Assembly: GCF_030272615.1 (NCBI RefSeq)
Contig: NC_081408.1
Span: forward strand, 622,042,476 to 622,106,475
Direction: 5' to 3'
Length of the DNA: 64,000 nt
From: Cryptomeria japonica
Taxonomy: Eukaryota > Streptophyta > Pinopsida > Cupressales > Cupressaceae
Below are positions 11,586-24,797 of the stretch, piece after piece. The translations under genes were made by a program, and so were the position numbers. Position 1 is the stretch's first letter. The number at the start of each line of letters is the position of its first letter. Under the pieces are notes generated by a model. That model ran no database searches and was not told where the DNA came from. It worked only from the letters and a program-made list of their open reading frames with translations.

Positions 11586-11689
11586 TCACACACACACACA
11601 TATGTATATATGTATATATATATATATATATGTATATGTATATGTATATGTATGTATATATGTATGTATATATGCATATATACATATAC

Positions 11690-11723
<34 letters not shown>

Positions 11724-11823
11724 ATATTTTTATTTTTTTTTCTCGGGTTAAATGATTTAAAGGTAAGTTTTTCCTAGGCTGTCTCTTTTCAAATAAAATA
11801 TGTAGACTCTCAAAATAAAATAT

Positions 11824-11897
<74 letters not shown>

Positions 11898-11900
11898 TAA
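11586..11900. repeat. Compound microsatellites (CA/TATG/TG and TA)
   Basis: A run of CA, then TATG/TATA units, then TG covers 11586-11724, and a second TA run with CA at its end covers 11825-11894. They yield spurious tyrosine/isoleucine-rich ORFs on both strands. Confidence 0.95.
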
Positions 11901-13070
11901 GCATTCTGTTTATTTATTTAATCTCTTTATAACATGCAGAAAGTACTAAATTATTAGCAACATGATAATAAAGGCAATATTTTCATTTTCTGTTATGTTA
12001 ATATTTAGGCTTTCAATTCTGTTACATATGAAATATTAAATCCAAACTAATCATTTCCTCTGCTAATTAAATCTGTAAATATATTTTTTCTTCTTTCTTT
12101 TAAAAGACACTTAACAACAAGCTTTCTAAACAAACAGATTTAAAATAATGCATTGTATCTTTCTTTTGACAACTAGTTGCTAACTTTAGAGATAGGGTAT
12201 AAAATCTAGATTTTTTTTTTGCAGTAATTAAAATGACAGAATGTAATAAATTAGATATATTTTCTGCTAGTAAATGAAATGACAGAATGTAGTAATTTCT
12301 AACAACAACTGCTTTAGCCTAGGAAACATTAAAAATCAATTTAGAGGTAGGCATATTAACCCTATTTAACCATTTATTGTATTTGAATCTATCTCAAATA
12401 GGCTTAAATGCTTGCTTTTCCCATTTCCAAAATTTCAATTTGCATGAAGGAATAAAATGAACTTTTATATTCCAATATAACAAGAATGCATCAAAACATC
12501 ATTTTAGTAACTATAGGGACTTAATAAAAGAATATACATTTCATTTTGCAAAAGTAACTTAATAGAATAAAGCACTTCTTAAAAGCATATTTAGAATAGG
12601 ATGTAGTTAACATTACAAATGGGTATGAAACCCAACTAGTCTCTCTTTTTTGAATGAAGACTTGAATATAAAATGGATACATTCCTTTTCTTTTGAAAAA
12701 TAAATACAACATTTAGCTTTCCTTTACATAGCTACAACTTAAATACATTATCTCTTTTCCTAATCTTTTCTGCAACTCAAGTAAAAACCAACAACTTCTA
12801 TCTTTCTTTTTCCTTCCCATCCCAAGCAACCTGCAAATATAACATAAGGCTTGACCATGGAGTGCTCACCTCCCAGCCTAGGCTTACTAGAAGCCACCCC
12901 CGAGCTTGGAGAACCATGCACTAGATAGGTTACACACATACAACCACAATAAGAAAGGGATAAACACACAACAAACAATTTTCCCAACCAAGGCTACACT
13001 TCACCACAACTTGTGATGATTTTCCAAGGGTGGAAGTGGACCAAATACCACTAGGGAAACTGCAAGCATG

Positions 13071-13075
13071 GAACA
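13071..13075 (+). repeat. TSD GAACA of the nested insertion, left copy
   Basis: The sequence gaaca precedes tgttgttcacc and is repeated at 17182-17186. The sister solo LTR (around 43390-43415) shows the uninterrupted site, which supports the junction independently. Confidence 0.85.
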
Positions 13076-14520
13076 TGTTGTTCACCAAAAGTGATAACCC
13101 AAGTATACCTGCAAATCTATCTATGAGATAGCCAATCTCAATCAATGAAACACCTCAGGGCTTGGACAACATAACAAAGATATGAATCCTTCTACTCTTC
13201 AGGCTCTGCAAAACCTAGGTGGGTATACCTTTGATGCATTTAATCAGACTTATTACACACAAGACTGCATCACTCAAAAGCAGATGGATCTCAAAAGGTT
13301 CAAAAACTAAGAGCTAACTGCAGATGGGCTAGATCCACACTTGCAACTCAACATTTTGAATCATGAGATGGAGGGGCACTTCCACATAACATAAAATACA
13401 AAAAGATATTCTGATTTTGGATTTTTAAATGGTGTTTTGACAACCTTTAAATATTACAAGAGACCAGTGCCTTATCCAGGCCACAGAGTCATGCATAAAA
13501 CTGGAAGAGAAATCTCAGATGCAAGTTCTTTTCAATATTAAATTTTCATGTATCAATGCCTTACATTAATACAATCCTCTGCTCTGTCACAAAACCATAC
13601 TTATATGTAGATATCCAATATGCATTCAAAATCATTAATGCTGGGTTTTAGGATCTAAATCCTTCCTTGAAGAATACCCAAAAGACAACATTACACTCTT
13701 AGAGGAATCTAAAAGAGACAACTCAAATTATCCTTGATAATATGAAATTATATGAATTTGAGTACATTTTGGAGACAATTTCATGGAAACTCACACATGC
13801 CTTGCATATGTGTAAACCTGCAAACTGAAACTAAACCTACAGTAAAGACAACACTGAAAACATAGACGAACACACTGTCATTTGCATTGATAAAAGGATG
13901 CCATCACTGGAACCTGCAATTTCGGATTTCTCCCTTGGAGCAAATCTCTCAAAAAATGGAACCCCTACAACTGAGAAGAACTGGGAATAAAAGGGAGAGG
14001 GAACCAAATCAAATCTGCAACTGAATTGCCAAGTGTCTCCTCTCTAACTGAATTTTGTTCCTGTGGAAATTGGCTTCAAAATATCCCACATTTTTCAAAA
14101 TTAACCTCATAATCAGATTCCTCACTCCGAGAGCTTTCCGGCGATATATAATACTTTATATTTTGGCCAAAATTTAGACCCTGGGCGAATTAATTCTCAT
14201 TTGTGCTCAGTCATTTAAATATTTTGAATTTTAATATAGTCAGAACTATATCATTTATTCATTTAAAATTTGATTTTTGCCTCCATATGTGCTCTGATGC
14301 CTTGCCACGTGGCGGGGTCTGATTGGCTGATGGGGTCTACTGGGTGCCACCTGGGATGACACCTCATCTTTTGCCACTTGTCGGCCATGTCACCACCACT
14401 GGGCTACTTGCTTATATGCCATGTCATCACCACTGGGTGCCACCTCACCGGGACCCGCCTGCTAGACTGTTGACTGTACTCGCCACCTGTGTGCCACATG
14501 GACGGCTCTCGTTCACTTTC

Positions 14521-14568
14521 GCTATTTCACGAGGTTTAAACTACGTGCATCTCCCTTCGCGAAATAGC
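14521..14568. repeat. 12-bp inverted repeat in the GC-rich block of the nested insertion
   Basis: The arm gctatttcacga (14521-14532) and the arm tcgcgaaatagc (14557-14568) are reverse complements with one mismatch, separated by 24 bp. They could form a stem or a paired protein-binding site. They sit in the GC-rich segment that may be the regulatory part of this LTR. Confidence 0.6.
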
Positions 14569-15109
14569 ACGAGCCGTTGATCTCTCTCGAACTTGCTCGC
14601 TCGTTAACCCGGCCTTCGTCTACAAAATTTTGCCTATTTGTCTTGGGAAGCGTGCCTACATGGGGTTCACTTGGTCTTTGTCCAGTCAACTCCTCCATCA
14701 CCTCGGGAAGCGTGCTCACGTGTGGGCCCGATTTGGGCGCCCATGGGCACCTTGTGTCAAAAGCCTTTATGGCTTAGACATATTATTACTGTGCGTTTTT
14801 GCATTTAAACATTTAAAAATGCTCTTGCCCAACCAATGTGGGACAAAATGTTTTGCCTGGGAATGCCCCTTTGGAAGCTTTTCCTGCGTTTTTAATGGCT
14901 GCCTTTCATTTGTAACTTGAATGCCTCTATTTTTAGGCAAAGGAGAGGTCTTTGGCATCTTATTTGATTTGCATTCTCTTGAAAGGCTCACGTGGAGGGA
15001 AAATCTAATTGTTGTTTGCATCTACAGATCACATTTGGTTTAAAACTTATTCCTCTTCTCCCTTTCACAAGGATTTTAACTTGCCAATTTCATTCATTTA
15101 AACTTCTAA

Positions 15110-15830
15110 AACCTTCTTCATTCCACGCAGGCCCAACGCACAACAAGGGAAGAAAATGATTTGCAGCTGCTAAGGCATTTGTAGAAGACAATGGGTTTAT
15201 TTTACACCTGAGAATGTGCATTTGCTGGAAGCTTTGGATGTTAACTTCACTCCCCCAAACACCACGTGGCTGCTGTTTGCAATGGGCTTTTAAATCTCCA
15301 GAGCTCTACTCCACACAGCAGGGAGGAAAACAAAAGTTTAGGCCATTTGGATTACCATTAACCAATTTGCAATTTGTGGGAATCCAACGCCTCAATCTGC
15401 ATTTATTTGAAAAGTTTTGAATACCTCCTCCAAACGCAGGGACTAAATGGTGCTGGCTCTGACATTAACTCAGAGTTTTACATGTTTTTCATGCCACGTG
15501 AAGGGGATTTGCTTGATGGTTTTGTAGCCTTTGAAACACCAGTTATGTCACAGACAAGGGGGAGCTGCTTCATTTGTTTGATTATTTAATTTGCTGTTGT
15601 TGCTACCCAAAGGAGACCACGTACAACAAGGGGAATGGGGATTTTGTTTGCTGCCCCTTTCTTTAACTTCATGCCCAACACCTTCTGCTGCCCCCTCTCC
15701 ATCACCACATGAGCATGGGAGGATGCTAGCTATTGCATTTGTATGATTTTATTTCCTTTTCAACATGCTCTACACCACTTGAAAATCCACGCACAAGGAA
15801 GGGGGAAATTGGCAAAGTTGTGGAATTTGG
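15110..15830. repeat. Degenerate subrepeats with CACG(TG) cores
   Basis: Recurring strings such as ccacgcaggcccaacgc, accacgtggctgctg, gccacgtgaagg, accacgtacaacaagggg and ccacgcacaaggaag appear about every 120-200 bp. They are followed each time by a purine-rich part and TTTGCTGC or a similar string. Units have diverged strongly. CACGTG is the plant G-box core, but binding is not shown. Confidence 0.5.
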
Positions 15831-18800
15831 CTCTTGCCAGCCATTGCATAAGTTTTAAAAAAATAAAAATAAAATTGGAATCTCTAATACACCATTGTAG
15901 AACATTCAACCTTGAGTAAGCCAATAGCATTAATCACTTCCTCGATTATGTCTAGAAGTTGAAATTCCATGAAATGAAAACCATTCTGGCACAAAATTAA
16001 TGCGCAGGCATGAGCCAAGTCGGGCCCCAAAGTGGGTCCAACTAAAAAAAATTTCGTTTTCAAGCAATTAGCCTCTGGAATGCTTCATTGACCTCAAACA
16101 TACCTCTGGAAATGATCGGCATCATTTTCGGATCATTAATCCGCATTTTACAACCTTTAGGCAATTACGCCACAATTTTCACACTTAATCGCGAAGACGT
16201 AACTTTCAAACCTGTCAAAACACCTTTCTAGATCTCGCCATCTGACAGGCGTATACTCTGATATACAAGGATGACTTCTACCAAATGGTTTCTCAAGATG
16301 AGTCCTGAGTGAAGAGATATTAATTTCCGAAAACGGCCAACTGGCTTTGTCGACACTGCGGACCTGATGAAGTCAATGTTCTGGCAACACATGATGCCTT
16401 TCTCAAAAATATCAAACGACCTCTATAGGCTCTCAAATTCGAAACATAGGTACCTTTAAGTACATATAAAATCTTTGAATTCTCAGTTCGATCACCCGAC
16501 TGACAGGATGCAAATGACGCACTCACCAAAACGGCTACATTAACTGATCTAACACTGGAAGTGCGGATAACTGAATTTGATGGCAAAATGAGTCCTTTTG
16601 AAAACCGATCAAACGAATTGATAAAAGCTTGAAATTTGAAATGTAGCTCACCATTTATACCAACATTAGCCCGGAACAAACATTTTGACATGACGCTCAC
16701 CAGGACATTTTTACACTTGTGCAAACATCACAAACTACAAACGGATTGAGCTTTGAAAACTGAGCAAACGGATTCATAAGGACTTGAAATTTTCCATGTT
16801 GACTCACATTTATGCATAAAATTGAATCCATTTTGAATTTCTCCATGACGATCAATAGGGAAAAAGATGTAATCACTCAAAGTAGGCTACTCCATAAAAT
16901 CTGCATTTTTGCCTAAAATGCACTTCCAGCTCACCCCTCAAACTGGGTACCTCATAAACTTATCCAAAATGAATTCTGAAAGTTGCACATCACTGAATAG
17001 GCCAAATGAAAGGTGTGGTACATGAATCCCGAGCCTTACCCTCTGAAAATCAACTGGTTCCATTTTACCCCCTTGCTAACTAGGCCATTCAAACTGACTC
17101 ATTTAGGTGCCTTTCTGACATACAGAGCAAAAATTTGAAATAGGCCTACAAAATTTGACTCAATTTTAAATACTCCCAATAGAACATCTCAAGCCACCTC
17201 ATGGCAACCAAACACAACACAAGTCCATCCCCACATCCTTATGCCCCCCAAAGGCATATAAGACATATCATCTCTCCTTATGACCCCCAAATGCATAAAC
17301 AAGGCTATGCAGCAAGGGTCACAAAAGAACACCCTTGAGATCACTCTCTCAATGAGAGCCTCTCACCCAAGGCTGTCAAACTTCTTCCACCCCAAGACCA
17401 TCCTACTCTCCCAAGAGTAGAAGGCCTTGGATACTCCCAATACAAGAAAATGCATAAAGGAAATGAAGGGGGAAAATCACATATTCTTTCACAAAGCAAA
17501 ATACAATAAACAACTTCTTTCATACAAGCATTTCTTCAAACATACATATGCAACATAAACAAAAAGAGAGTAAGAACCAGCCTTAATCTGCCCAAAGGTT
17601 TTGTTAGATCTATTTGGGGATGAGCAACCCAAATCCACACAATCTTTTCACCAACACTTAGCAAAAATTCTCCTACAACTATTCTTCTCAAAATTGCATG
17701 ATCTCCAACAATGGAGAGTGGGTGATTAACTCACTAAGTCCCTAATCCTTGCCTAAGAAGGCCTCTCTCACTCTTCCCAACCCCTTGGATAGAGTGAGAG
17801 TTCCCATTGGTTGGTCTTCCCAACCTCTTACATGTTGCTAAAACTAGAAAGAGAAAAGGTAAGAGAGGATGGGGAAGAGAGTCTGACACCAAAAAGGAAG
17901 GTTGTCTATCCTAGGAGGAACCTTCTAAGTTGAATTTTCGCTCACCTTGGAAAAACCACTTTTTGAGGTGACTAAACAATCACATGAGAGTAGTCACATA
18001 TTTAAAAATACCCCTAACCCATAGGTATACCCTTTGGACCTTTGGAAAAGCCCTAAAACTAATCCTAGGAGTCCATTTGACCCCTTAGAAACCCAACTGA
18101 AGTTAACCTACGGGTCAAACCTGAGTTGACCACTCCCAAGACTCCCTACCCAAGGCAAATTTGGGACCACACTCAAATGTTTGAAATGGGCTTTGGTAGA
18201 AAGAAACTCCCTCTAAGAGACAAGTCAAAATCAATGACACTAATCAACACATGTGTCAAGTGACACAATAAAATACATTATAAAAATTACACATGGAATT
18301 TGTCTCTTGTTGGATTTACACAAATTAATAAAATCAATTTAACACACATGCATCATTCACTTTCACAAATAAAATACGATACAAACAGGGTGTTGTCTCT
18401 CCAAATAGACAACCCCTGGCTTTACAAACGTACATAGGTCTAGGTTTGGTTCTCCATAATATTTCCATGGTCACATGGATAATTTTCCTGCGCATCTCAA
18501 TTTACACATTAGTAATTCCAAATAACCACATATATTATTAAACACATGAATTTGAATACACATCAAACACTCATACAATTGACAGTAATAAATCAATATC
18601 TCATATATCCCAATTAATCCATATAAGCAATTATCATAATCCTCAAATTTTGATTCATTCATAATATATGCATCCTATTTCTATCATCATAATGAAGTCC
18701 TGCAAATCCAATAATGACGTACATCATCTCAAAGTAATTTTATTCTAGCATCATATAAAGTTTCATATCCATAATGCATAAAAATGAAGCATCAATATAC

Positions 18801-18927
18801 ATCAATGTTATCCAAATCATGGAATCATATAAGTTCTAAATCCATAATGCATAAAAATAAAGCATCCATAATAGTCTCATCATGAAAATAACATAAATGC
18901 TAGGATGAGTCGGGGTAGGGTCTCACA

Positions 18928-18932
18928 TACAT
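18928..18932 (+). repeat. TSD TACAT, right copy
   Basis: The right partner of 10187-10191. The E1 reading frame resumes here on the minus strand (...SK, stop, MY then PKAS at 10191), which confirms the insertion point. Confidence 0.9.
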
Positions 18933-19740
18933 TTATTTAGAAATGTCTGTCAGTTCTTCATTTTCCTCTCTATAGAGCTAGGAGGTGACATCAGTTTCAA
19001 GACTTTGTTCATCAACTGTGCCCCACTGCTGAAAGGTGGTTTTTTTAAATTTCATGGTAGGTTTATTTTTAATCTTAATTTCCTTGGGCCTACCATAGGA
19101 TTTGGAGGAGAGAGATGTCCTACAAAAAGTACATTTTAAAGGGTATATTCTCCAAATCCATTATCAACTATCTTGACCTTGATCTTAGGCTAGGTAGAAG
19201 TGGATGTGACATTGGAAGTATCAGATGGTGGCGGCAAAGCTGGTGTGTTGAGTGGACAATGGTAGGGATGTTTTCCTTCAAGGAGTTTGCAGTATTGAAA
19301 AGGTTGTGGATCAACTAGTATAGTGATTTCTCTACCATTGTATGAGAATTTCAAGAATTGGTGGTAGGTGGATGGAATGGATTGAATGGAATGGATACAT
19401 GGGTGGCCAAGGAGGATATTGTATGGGAGATCAAGGTACAAGACTTGGTAGGTGGTTTCAACTGTTGTAGGGCCCACTTGAAGAGGCAATGTAATAGTAC
19501 TTTTTCAGACCCTTTCGACATAATCATATGCCTTTATTGTGATTTTGCTAGATGTATCAACCAGATCTTCAAAGATTCCCAATTGTTTGATCAATTTATA
19601 TGTACAAAGGTTTAGTATAGATCTACCATCTATAAGGACTCTCTTTATTTTTGTGTTTATGTACAATTTCTTTGATGTGAAGGGATTTATTGTGTGAGGG
19701 AGAAGAAGATGGAGCATCTTTGGAGGTGAAAACCAGGTGG
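18933..19740 (-). pseudogene. E1 aspartic protease region
   Basis: On the minus strand 19505-19717 gives KRVLIDGRSILNLCTYKL, the protease active-site region, with the Asp-Gly pair but a degraded Ser/Thr-type context. 19190-19489 gives LPYNILLGHPCIHSIQSIP and LKFSYNGREITI, the second half of the protease fold and flap as seen in Tat/Ogre elements. A spacer follows toward the G-patch. The parts are separated by stops. The enzyme would cleave the Gag-Pol precursor. Confidence 0.82.
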
Positions 19741-20871
19741 TGTTGTGGAGCCAGGTTTTCTATCAAGGACTATAATTGAGAAACATTTATATTTTCAATA
19801 ATAAAAGATTCCAGAAGGGCCTATTCAAGGATCTCTTTATGGATGAGTGAGATATTGAGAAGCTCAAGGATGAAAATCTGTGTAGGCATCTTGTTAAGGT
19901 GGTCAAGGATGTTGTAGCATGATTGCTAGATGGTGTAGAAGATTGTGGAGGAGGAGGATGAGCTCCTTGGATATTTACTCTCCCTCGACGGGTGGTGACA
20001 TTGCAATCATTCTGAGGATATGAATTGGAGGGTGAAGTACCCTGGGTTTGTGGGGTGTTGATGTGAGGTCATCTCCTTAGATAGTAATGGTGTTAAGATG
20101 TGTATCGACGGATTCAATGTGGCTTACCAAGGAGTCAAATCCAGTGATGTTATTGGTGTATTCATATTGGACTGCATGAGATGATGAGCCTTTACCTCTA
20201 CCATGCTTTGCGAAAGGGTCTTGATACATCTTAAGCTTGTCATTATAATTTTTGGGCTTAGCTACAACAACCTTAATGCCACCCTTGTTAATAAGGTCCT
20301 GAATGTATCTCTTGAGTTTCATACACTTTTGTGTATCATGGCCCTGGATGCAATGGTATTCACAATATTCATTCTCATTATACCACTGAGGTTTAGGTTG
20401 GTCTGCATCATATGGACAAGTCATGGGAAAGACCATGACACCAGTCGTTGCAAGTTTTTGGAAGATATCCTCAATAGGTTTAGCAAGTGGATTATATTTA
20501 TGTTGAGGTTGGTTATTGGGACAAGATGATCTGCCTGGAATGGAAATATTGTTGCGAGATTTAGATTGGTTTTGTGAATCAGATTGGTTATTGGATTGAT
20601 TATTGACGGTGGTGGGCTTGGTTGGGATATTCATAGTCTAGACACGCTTGGCATTGGTGACTCTATCGTTGACAACATTATTATTCTTGGACCATAACCT
20701 ACACGTATCGGTGGACGAGGAAGATCTGTATGAATCTTTCTGGTAGGGGTTTAGGATATCTTTCTCAAGGAGGATCCATTCTCATGCTAGACCTTTCTTA
20801 GTGGCTTTCTCAAAGGTTTCAAGGAACTGACAGCTCAGAGGATGAGACATCTCAAGGACAAGGTTGCTTTG
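19741..20871 (-). pseudogene. E1 gag, C-terminal part with CCHC-like knuckle
   Basis: The minus-strand ORF 20077-20634 contains EYCEYHCIQGHDTQKCMKLK, the zinc-knuckle-like motif of Tat gag proteins with its C..H...GHxTxxC spacing, then KGGIKVVVAKP. Upstream of it, 20640-20871 reads FQSNLVLEMSHPLSCQFLETF in the frame that continues from 33613 after removal of E3. Gag would form the virus-like particle and package element RNA. Confidence 0.82.
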
Positions 20872-20876
20872 GAACA
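20872..20876 (+). repeat. TSD GAACA of E3, left copy
   Basis: The five bases gaaca directly precede the left LTR (TG at 20877) and recur at 33608-33612 after the right LTR. Confidence 0.95.
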
Positions 20877-23800
20877 TGTAATGCCCCGCCAGGAACCCTA
20901 AAGGATAGCAACACAACAAGGCAACTAAAAGGCGCAATAATTTTTTTATTTTTAAAAGATTAAATGAATTAATCATAGCTTGCGCAATAATTAACATAAG
21001 CGGAAGACTAACATTACATCCTAAAGGGTTACCAACGAAGATTACTTCTAAATAAAACCACATCACAATATTAATCCAATCATCCATTTAAATTAAGGAA
21101 AGCCAATAACGATTAAATAATTCATATTCATAAATTGATCTCCAAAAGATAGGCTTAAAGAATTACAACATATATACTTTCAATGATTCATTTATACATA
21201 ATAGGAAAGATAATTGAAACAATATACATCCCATGACTTAAATTACAATATTCCATAAATTACATGGCTTCCAAAGAACAATAAAATACAAAGGTTACAA
21301 GTTGCTGATACAATGACCACACGGCCTCAAGGTACAAAATCAAGAACATAAGTGCTACATTAAGCAAGAACCAAGATGCACCGGCGAAGCCAATCCTCGC
21401 GAGAAGGTAGGAACAAGATATCCGATGGGAAGTGGCACTACCACCCGACCATGTGATCCCATAATGGAACCACCCCACCGTGCTAGGAGATAGCAGAAGA
21501 CCCTCAAGCAAGCAAGAAAAGTACAACAGTACACATGACTCCGCAGTACACAAGTGACTCGACTCACAAAACACTAGCGACCCTAGAGAGAGAGTGTCAT
21601 CACATGGCTTAACATGGTTACCTTAGGTAGGTCTCCATAGGTCCCGGCCCCCATCATGGGTTATCTTGGTAACCTCTCCCGAACCCCCGGCTCCATCTAA
21701 GCATCATGCGGACCCTACCATCCTTCCGTGAGGACAAGGTGGTAGGTTTGCCATTCCAGGCCTTCCCAAACACCTTGAGCCTATACAAGCACTCAACCGT
21801 GTACGGGGTACATTATATTAATTAAATTAATAACTACCCACCCCCTAAGCAAATTATTAGGTTATCACTTAATAGCTGACTTTCGAGGGGTTATCCTGCC
21901 ATCCACTTTGGGTGCGGCCCCCGCTCGAAAGCCACTCTCTCTACTAGGTCACTAACTGGATAAGACTATCTATGAGAACTCTATGGTGGACTAACAACCA
22001 TAAATTATCCAGATATAACACAGGTGGAGGACTCACAGTCACAAACCCAGGGTTGACCATAAGGGACATAACACATAAAAGCCCACTTCCTCAAGGTTTG
22101 AACATCGACACCTGACCAAAGGTAAACATCGACAACATAATGACCATTTTAAACATAATGCGACGACATTAAAACAACTAGACTACAATTATTAAAACAT
22201 AAGATCCTACACAAGCAATCTTTCTTTGAGCAGTCAACATTTAAATCAAATTAAACAATTGTAAATATCGGCTAATATAAAATAATTCCATAATAACAAC
22301 TATTCGTCGAATACAATCCTCGTACACTTATTTTACGATATTTGGATAACTACGCTAATATCAAATTTAACCTAAACTTTCCTTTATTCCAACATTAATA
22401 CTAACCTCTAAATCATTTTATTTATCTTCACGATACCAAGCAAATAATCCTCATCACTAAATCGAAAAATTACTAATTAATCTTAACATCATTATAAACT
22501 ACAATTAACACATTATTATTATTTAATATTAAATAATAACATATTGTTATTATTGTTTAAATAACAATATATTATCACTTAACATTAAACACCAAATTAA
22601 CACTTATTGAATTTATTTAAACCACTAACATATTATAATATTATTTTCGTTTTTTATAAAACTAAAAAAAAATATTAAAAAAAACAAATTTCAAACAACA
22701 ACGTGGGGCCCCCACGCACCCACGGCAACATGCGCTGCTTTTCCCAAGCTGGGGAATGCAACGAGCTGCATCCTCAGCTAGGGGAAAGCAGCGCTGCTGC
22801 TAGCCCACGCTGGGTGAATGCAGCGAGCTGCAGGGAAGGGGGGTGCGTGGCTGGGTCGAGCCCAGCTCCCCGCCACCGCCCCCAATGCATTTGATTTCAA
22901 AATTTAATTAATTTTTTTGTTTTAATAAACAATTAAATTTCGTTTTTTAATAAAAACGACTGAGACAAAAAAACATGGAATTAACAGAGATACAGAGAGG
23001 AGGACCTCTGTAAAAAAAAATACAATTAATCTCCAGCCAATCCTTTTTTTTTTTCTACAACCATTCAAACAAATAGAATCATTTAAAAAAAATCACTGGT
23101 AAAACAATTTTGCCAGCCATAAAACATCTGAGACAAGGCAGAGGCAATGAAATTTCACCCAATTCAGCCCAGTTCGCTCTAAAAGTTAATTTAAATGGGA
23201 ATAAACTTAATCCCCAAACCCCAATTGAATTTATTTGCTCCCCAACAAGCATGAACAAGAAAATTTAACTCATAATCATCATTTTTAAACTGGAAATTAC
23301 CAGGGAGAGGTATTTTATGAATGTTTGGCAAAATTTTGCCAGCATAACACTACTAAAACCCAACAAAATTTCCAATTACAAACAGCATAATAAACCAAGA
23401 AATTTCTTGCATAAGCAAAGATGAAACAACAAAATTTAAGTTATGAAACAACATGGAGAGAGCTTAAATTTGGAATTTTGATAACAAATTGATAGAATCC
23501 TTCTTCCACAAACCCATGACAAACAAACACTCAACACCCAAAATTCATAAGTCAAGCTTTTAAACAAATAATAGAAAATGGAAAGAAAAGCAAGGATTTT
23601 TTTTTTGTTGAAATAAACAAGGATTCAACCAACCTCTATGATTTCCAAGCAGGAATGGTATGCTTCAGCAGGAATCCCAGCTAGTTCAAACCCAAATCCA
23701 CCCTTCAAGCAATTTTTCCATAATTTCTTTCTCCTCCTCCAAAATAAGCATAACCCCCAAAATCTCCTCCAAGGTAAATTAGTAAGACAATCTTTTAACC

Positions 23801-24797
23801 TAATTTTCTAGGTTGCAAAATTTCTATTTTTAAAAAAACATTAAAATCCCACAATTGACTTTCTTTTCTTTTCTTTTTCATATTCCTCAAAACAAATAAA
23901 TGAAAATTCCCTCTTTTTGAAAATTACATTTTTCATAAATAGCAATTAAATCAACTTTTCTACTAAATAGGGAAAACAATGAGTTAGCTTCATTTGCATA
24001 TATTAAAAGCAATTAACTAATTTATTCTACTTCTTCCGTTGGATCTAAACACGATTACTTTGCCAAAATAAGCAACTAAAAGTTAAAATCTAATAAACTA
24101 ATCAATTAAGCTTGATTCAAGACATAAGGCATAATAAGAAATAAATCGCTCAAGCCGACAAATAATGACAACTTATACTTTAAATAAATAACCGAACCAC
24201 TATGGCATGCAAATCGAGGAAAAGTAAAAAGACTCGAAATTCGAACAAAAGGGATGAACGACCGACTGACGGCACTCACAAAATAAAGACTGAGGTAAGG
24301 ACTAGGGTCAAAAGCTATCTCCTCCACTCCCATCGGACATATAAGGCACGCTCAGACCTGTGAAGCCAGGTGGAGACGATACCCCGTACCTACCCGGTAC
24401 TTGTACCTGCAATATCCTGCATCACCGAAGCACACATACATGCATATAAATATAGAATACACAACACGTACACCGATGAAGGAGAATCGCGACGTTCCTT
24501 GTCTCATCGAAACGAGTGAAGGAAAATCGTCCCCTTGCATCCAATACAATAGCAAACACGCAACATATATATGACACATCGCCTAGATAAAGTAAGATGT
24601 CAGTACGAGCAATAATCCATGAAATACTAGAAATCACCAATACTGAAATACTGAAAATAACTCATGCATCCAATATCCAGATAAACATGAAATAATATCA
24701 AATACGTCTGCCAAATGTCGAGCAATAAAGTGTCAACTGAATAGTAAACTGCAACACAAAGACAGTCTAATAAGTCTGATCAAAACGGGGTACTACA
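20877..24797 (-). repeat. E3 3' LTR (left copy)
   Basis: It begins tgtaatgccccgcc and ends ggggtactaca on the plus strand. Its partner is 29689-33607. In element sense it starts TGTAGTACCCC and ends GGGGCATTACA. At about 3.9 kb it is far longer than most plant LTRs. It contains no ORF with a known domain; small minus-strand ORFs present in both copies (for example 21260-21574 and 30071-30385) simply reflect duplication of the LTR. Confidence 0.95.
22695..22885. promoter_or_regulatory. GC-rich block with palindrome in E3 3' LTR
   Basis: A GC-rich island lies in an otherwise AT-rich LTR. It contains the perfect inverted repeat cgtggggcccccacg (22702-22716) and repeated gcagcgagctgca-like units. 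The same block lies in the 5' LTR at 31506-31696. Its position and composition suggest a promoter or enhancer region of the element; function is inferred. Confidence 0.5.

Larger units (their letters stand above)
13076..17181. mobile_element. Nested 4.1 kb insertion, probable solo LTR (family N), non-coding
   Basis: The start is tgttgttcacc and the end is actcccaata, flanked by GAACA on both sides. The ends form a short inverted repeat TGTTG/CAACA if the last C has decayed to T (caata). The same locus in the sister LTR at 41556-46104 lacks the insert and reads straight through (ggtggct...catacttgcag). There is no gag or pol and no internal copy of its ends. The interior holds a GC-rich block (14280-14760) with a CACGTG site, degenerate subrepeats with ccacg..caacaaggg (15110-15830), and further subrepeats with caaacg.att..aa..cttgaaat (16100-16860). 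An LTR is the best reading, but no full-length relative is in the window. Confidence 0.7.
10192..18927 (-). mobile_element. Solo LTR (family S), minus orientation, carrying a 4.1 kb nested insertion
   Basis: On the plus strand it begins tgtcatgccc and ends ggtctcaca, flanked by TSD tacat. Read in element sense it starts TGTGAGACCC and ends GGGCATGACA. It contains no gag or pol and no second copy of its own ends, so it is a solo LTR rather than a full element. Without the nested insertion (13076-17181 plus one 5-bp duplication) it is about 4.6 kb. That closely matches a second copy in the opposite orientation at 41556-46104, with matching stretches in the same order. It interrupts the E1 protease/G-patch linker. 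Confidence 0.88.

Noticed and set aside
11528-11904. Tyr/Ile/Val-rich ORFs on both strands
   Set aside because: Direct translations of TA, TATG and CA/TG microsatellites.
21260-21574. 104-aa ORF found twice (also 30071-30385) as a possible LTR-encoded gene
   Set aside because: It occurs twice only because the LTR is duplicated; no domain, and substitutions between copies change residues without sign of constraint.
22702-22716. Palindrome as a rho-independent terminator
   Set aside because: Eukaryotic context, no T-run after it, and located inside an LTR.
24106-24640. Small minus-strand ORFs in the LTR (75 and 72 aa), repeated at 32916-33450
   Set aside because: Same reason: non-coding LTR sequence duplicated in both LTRs.
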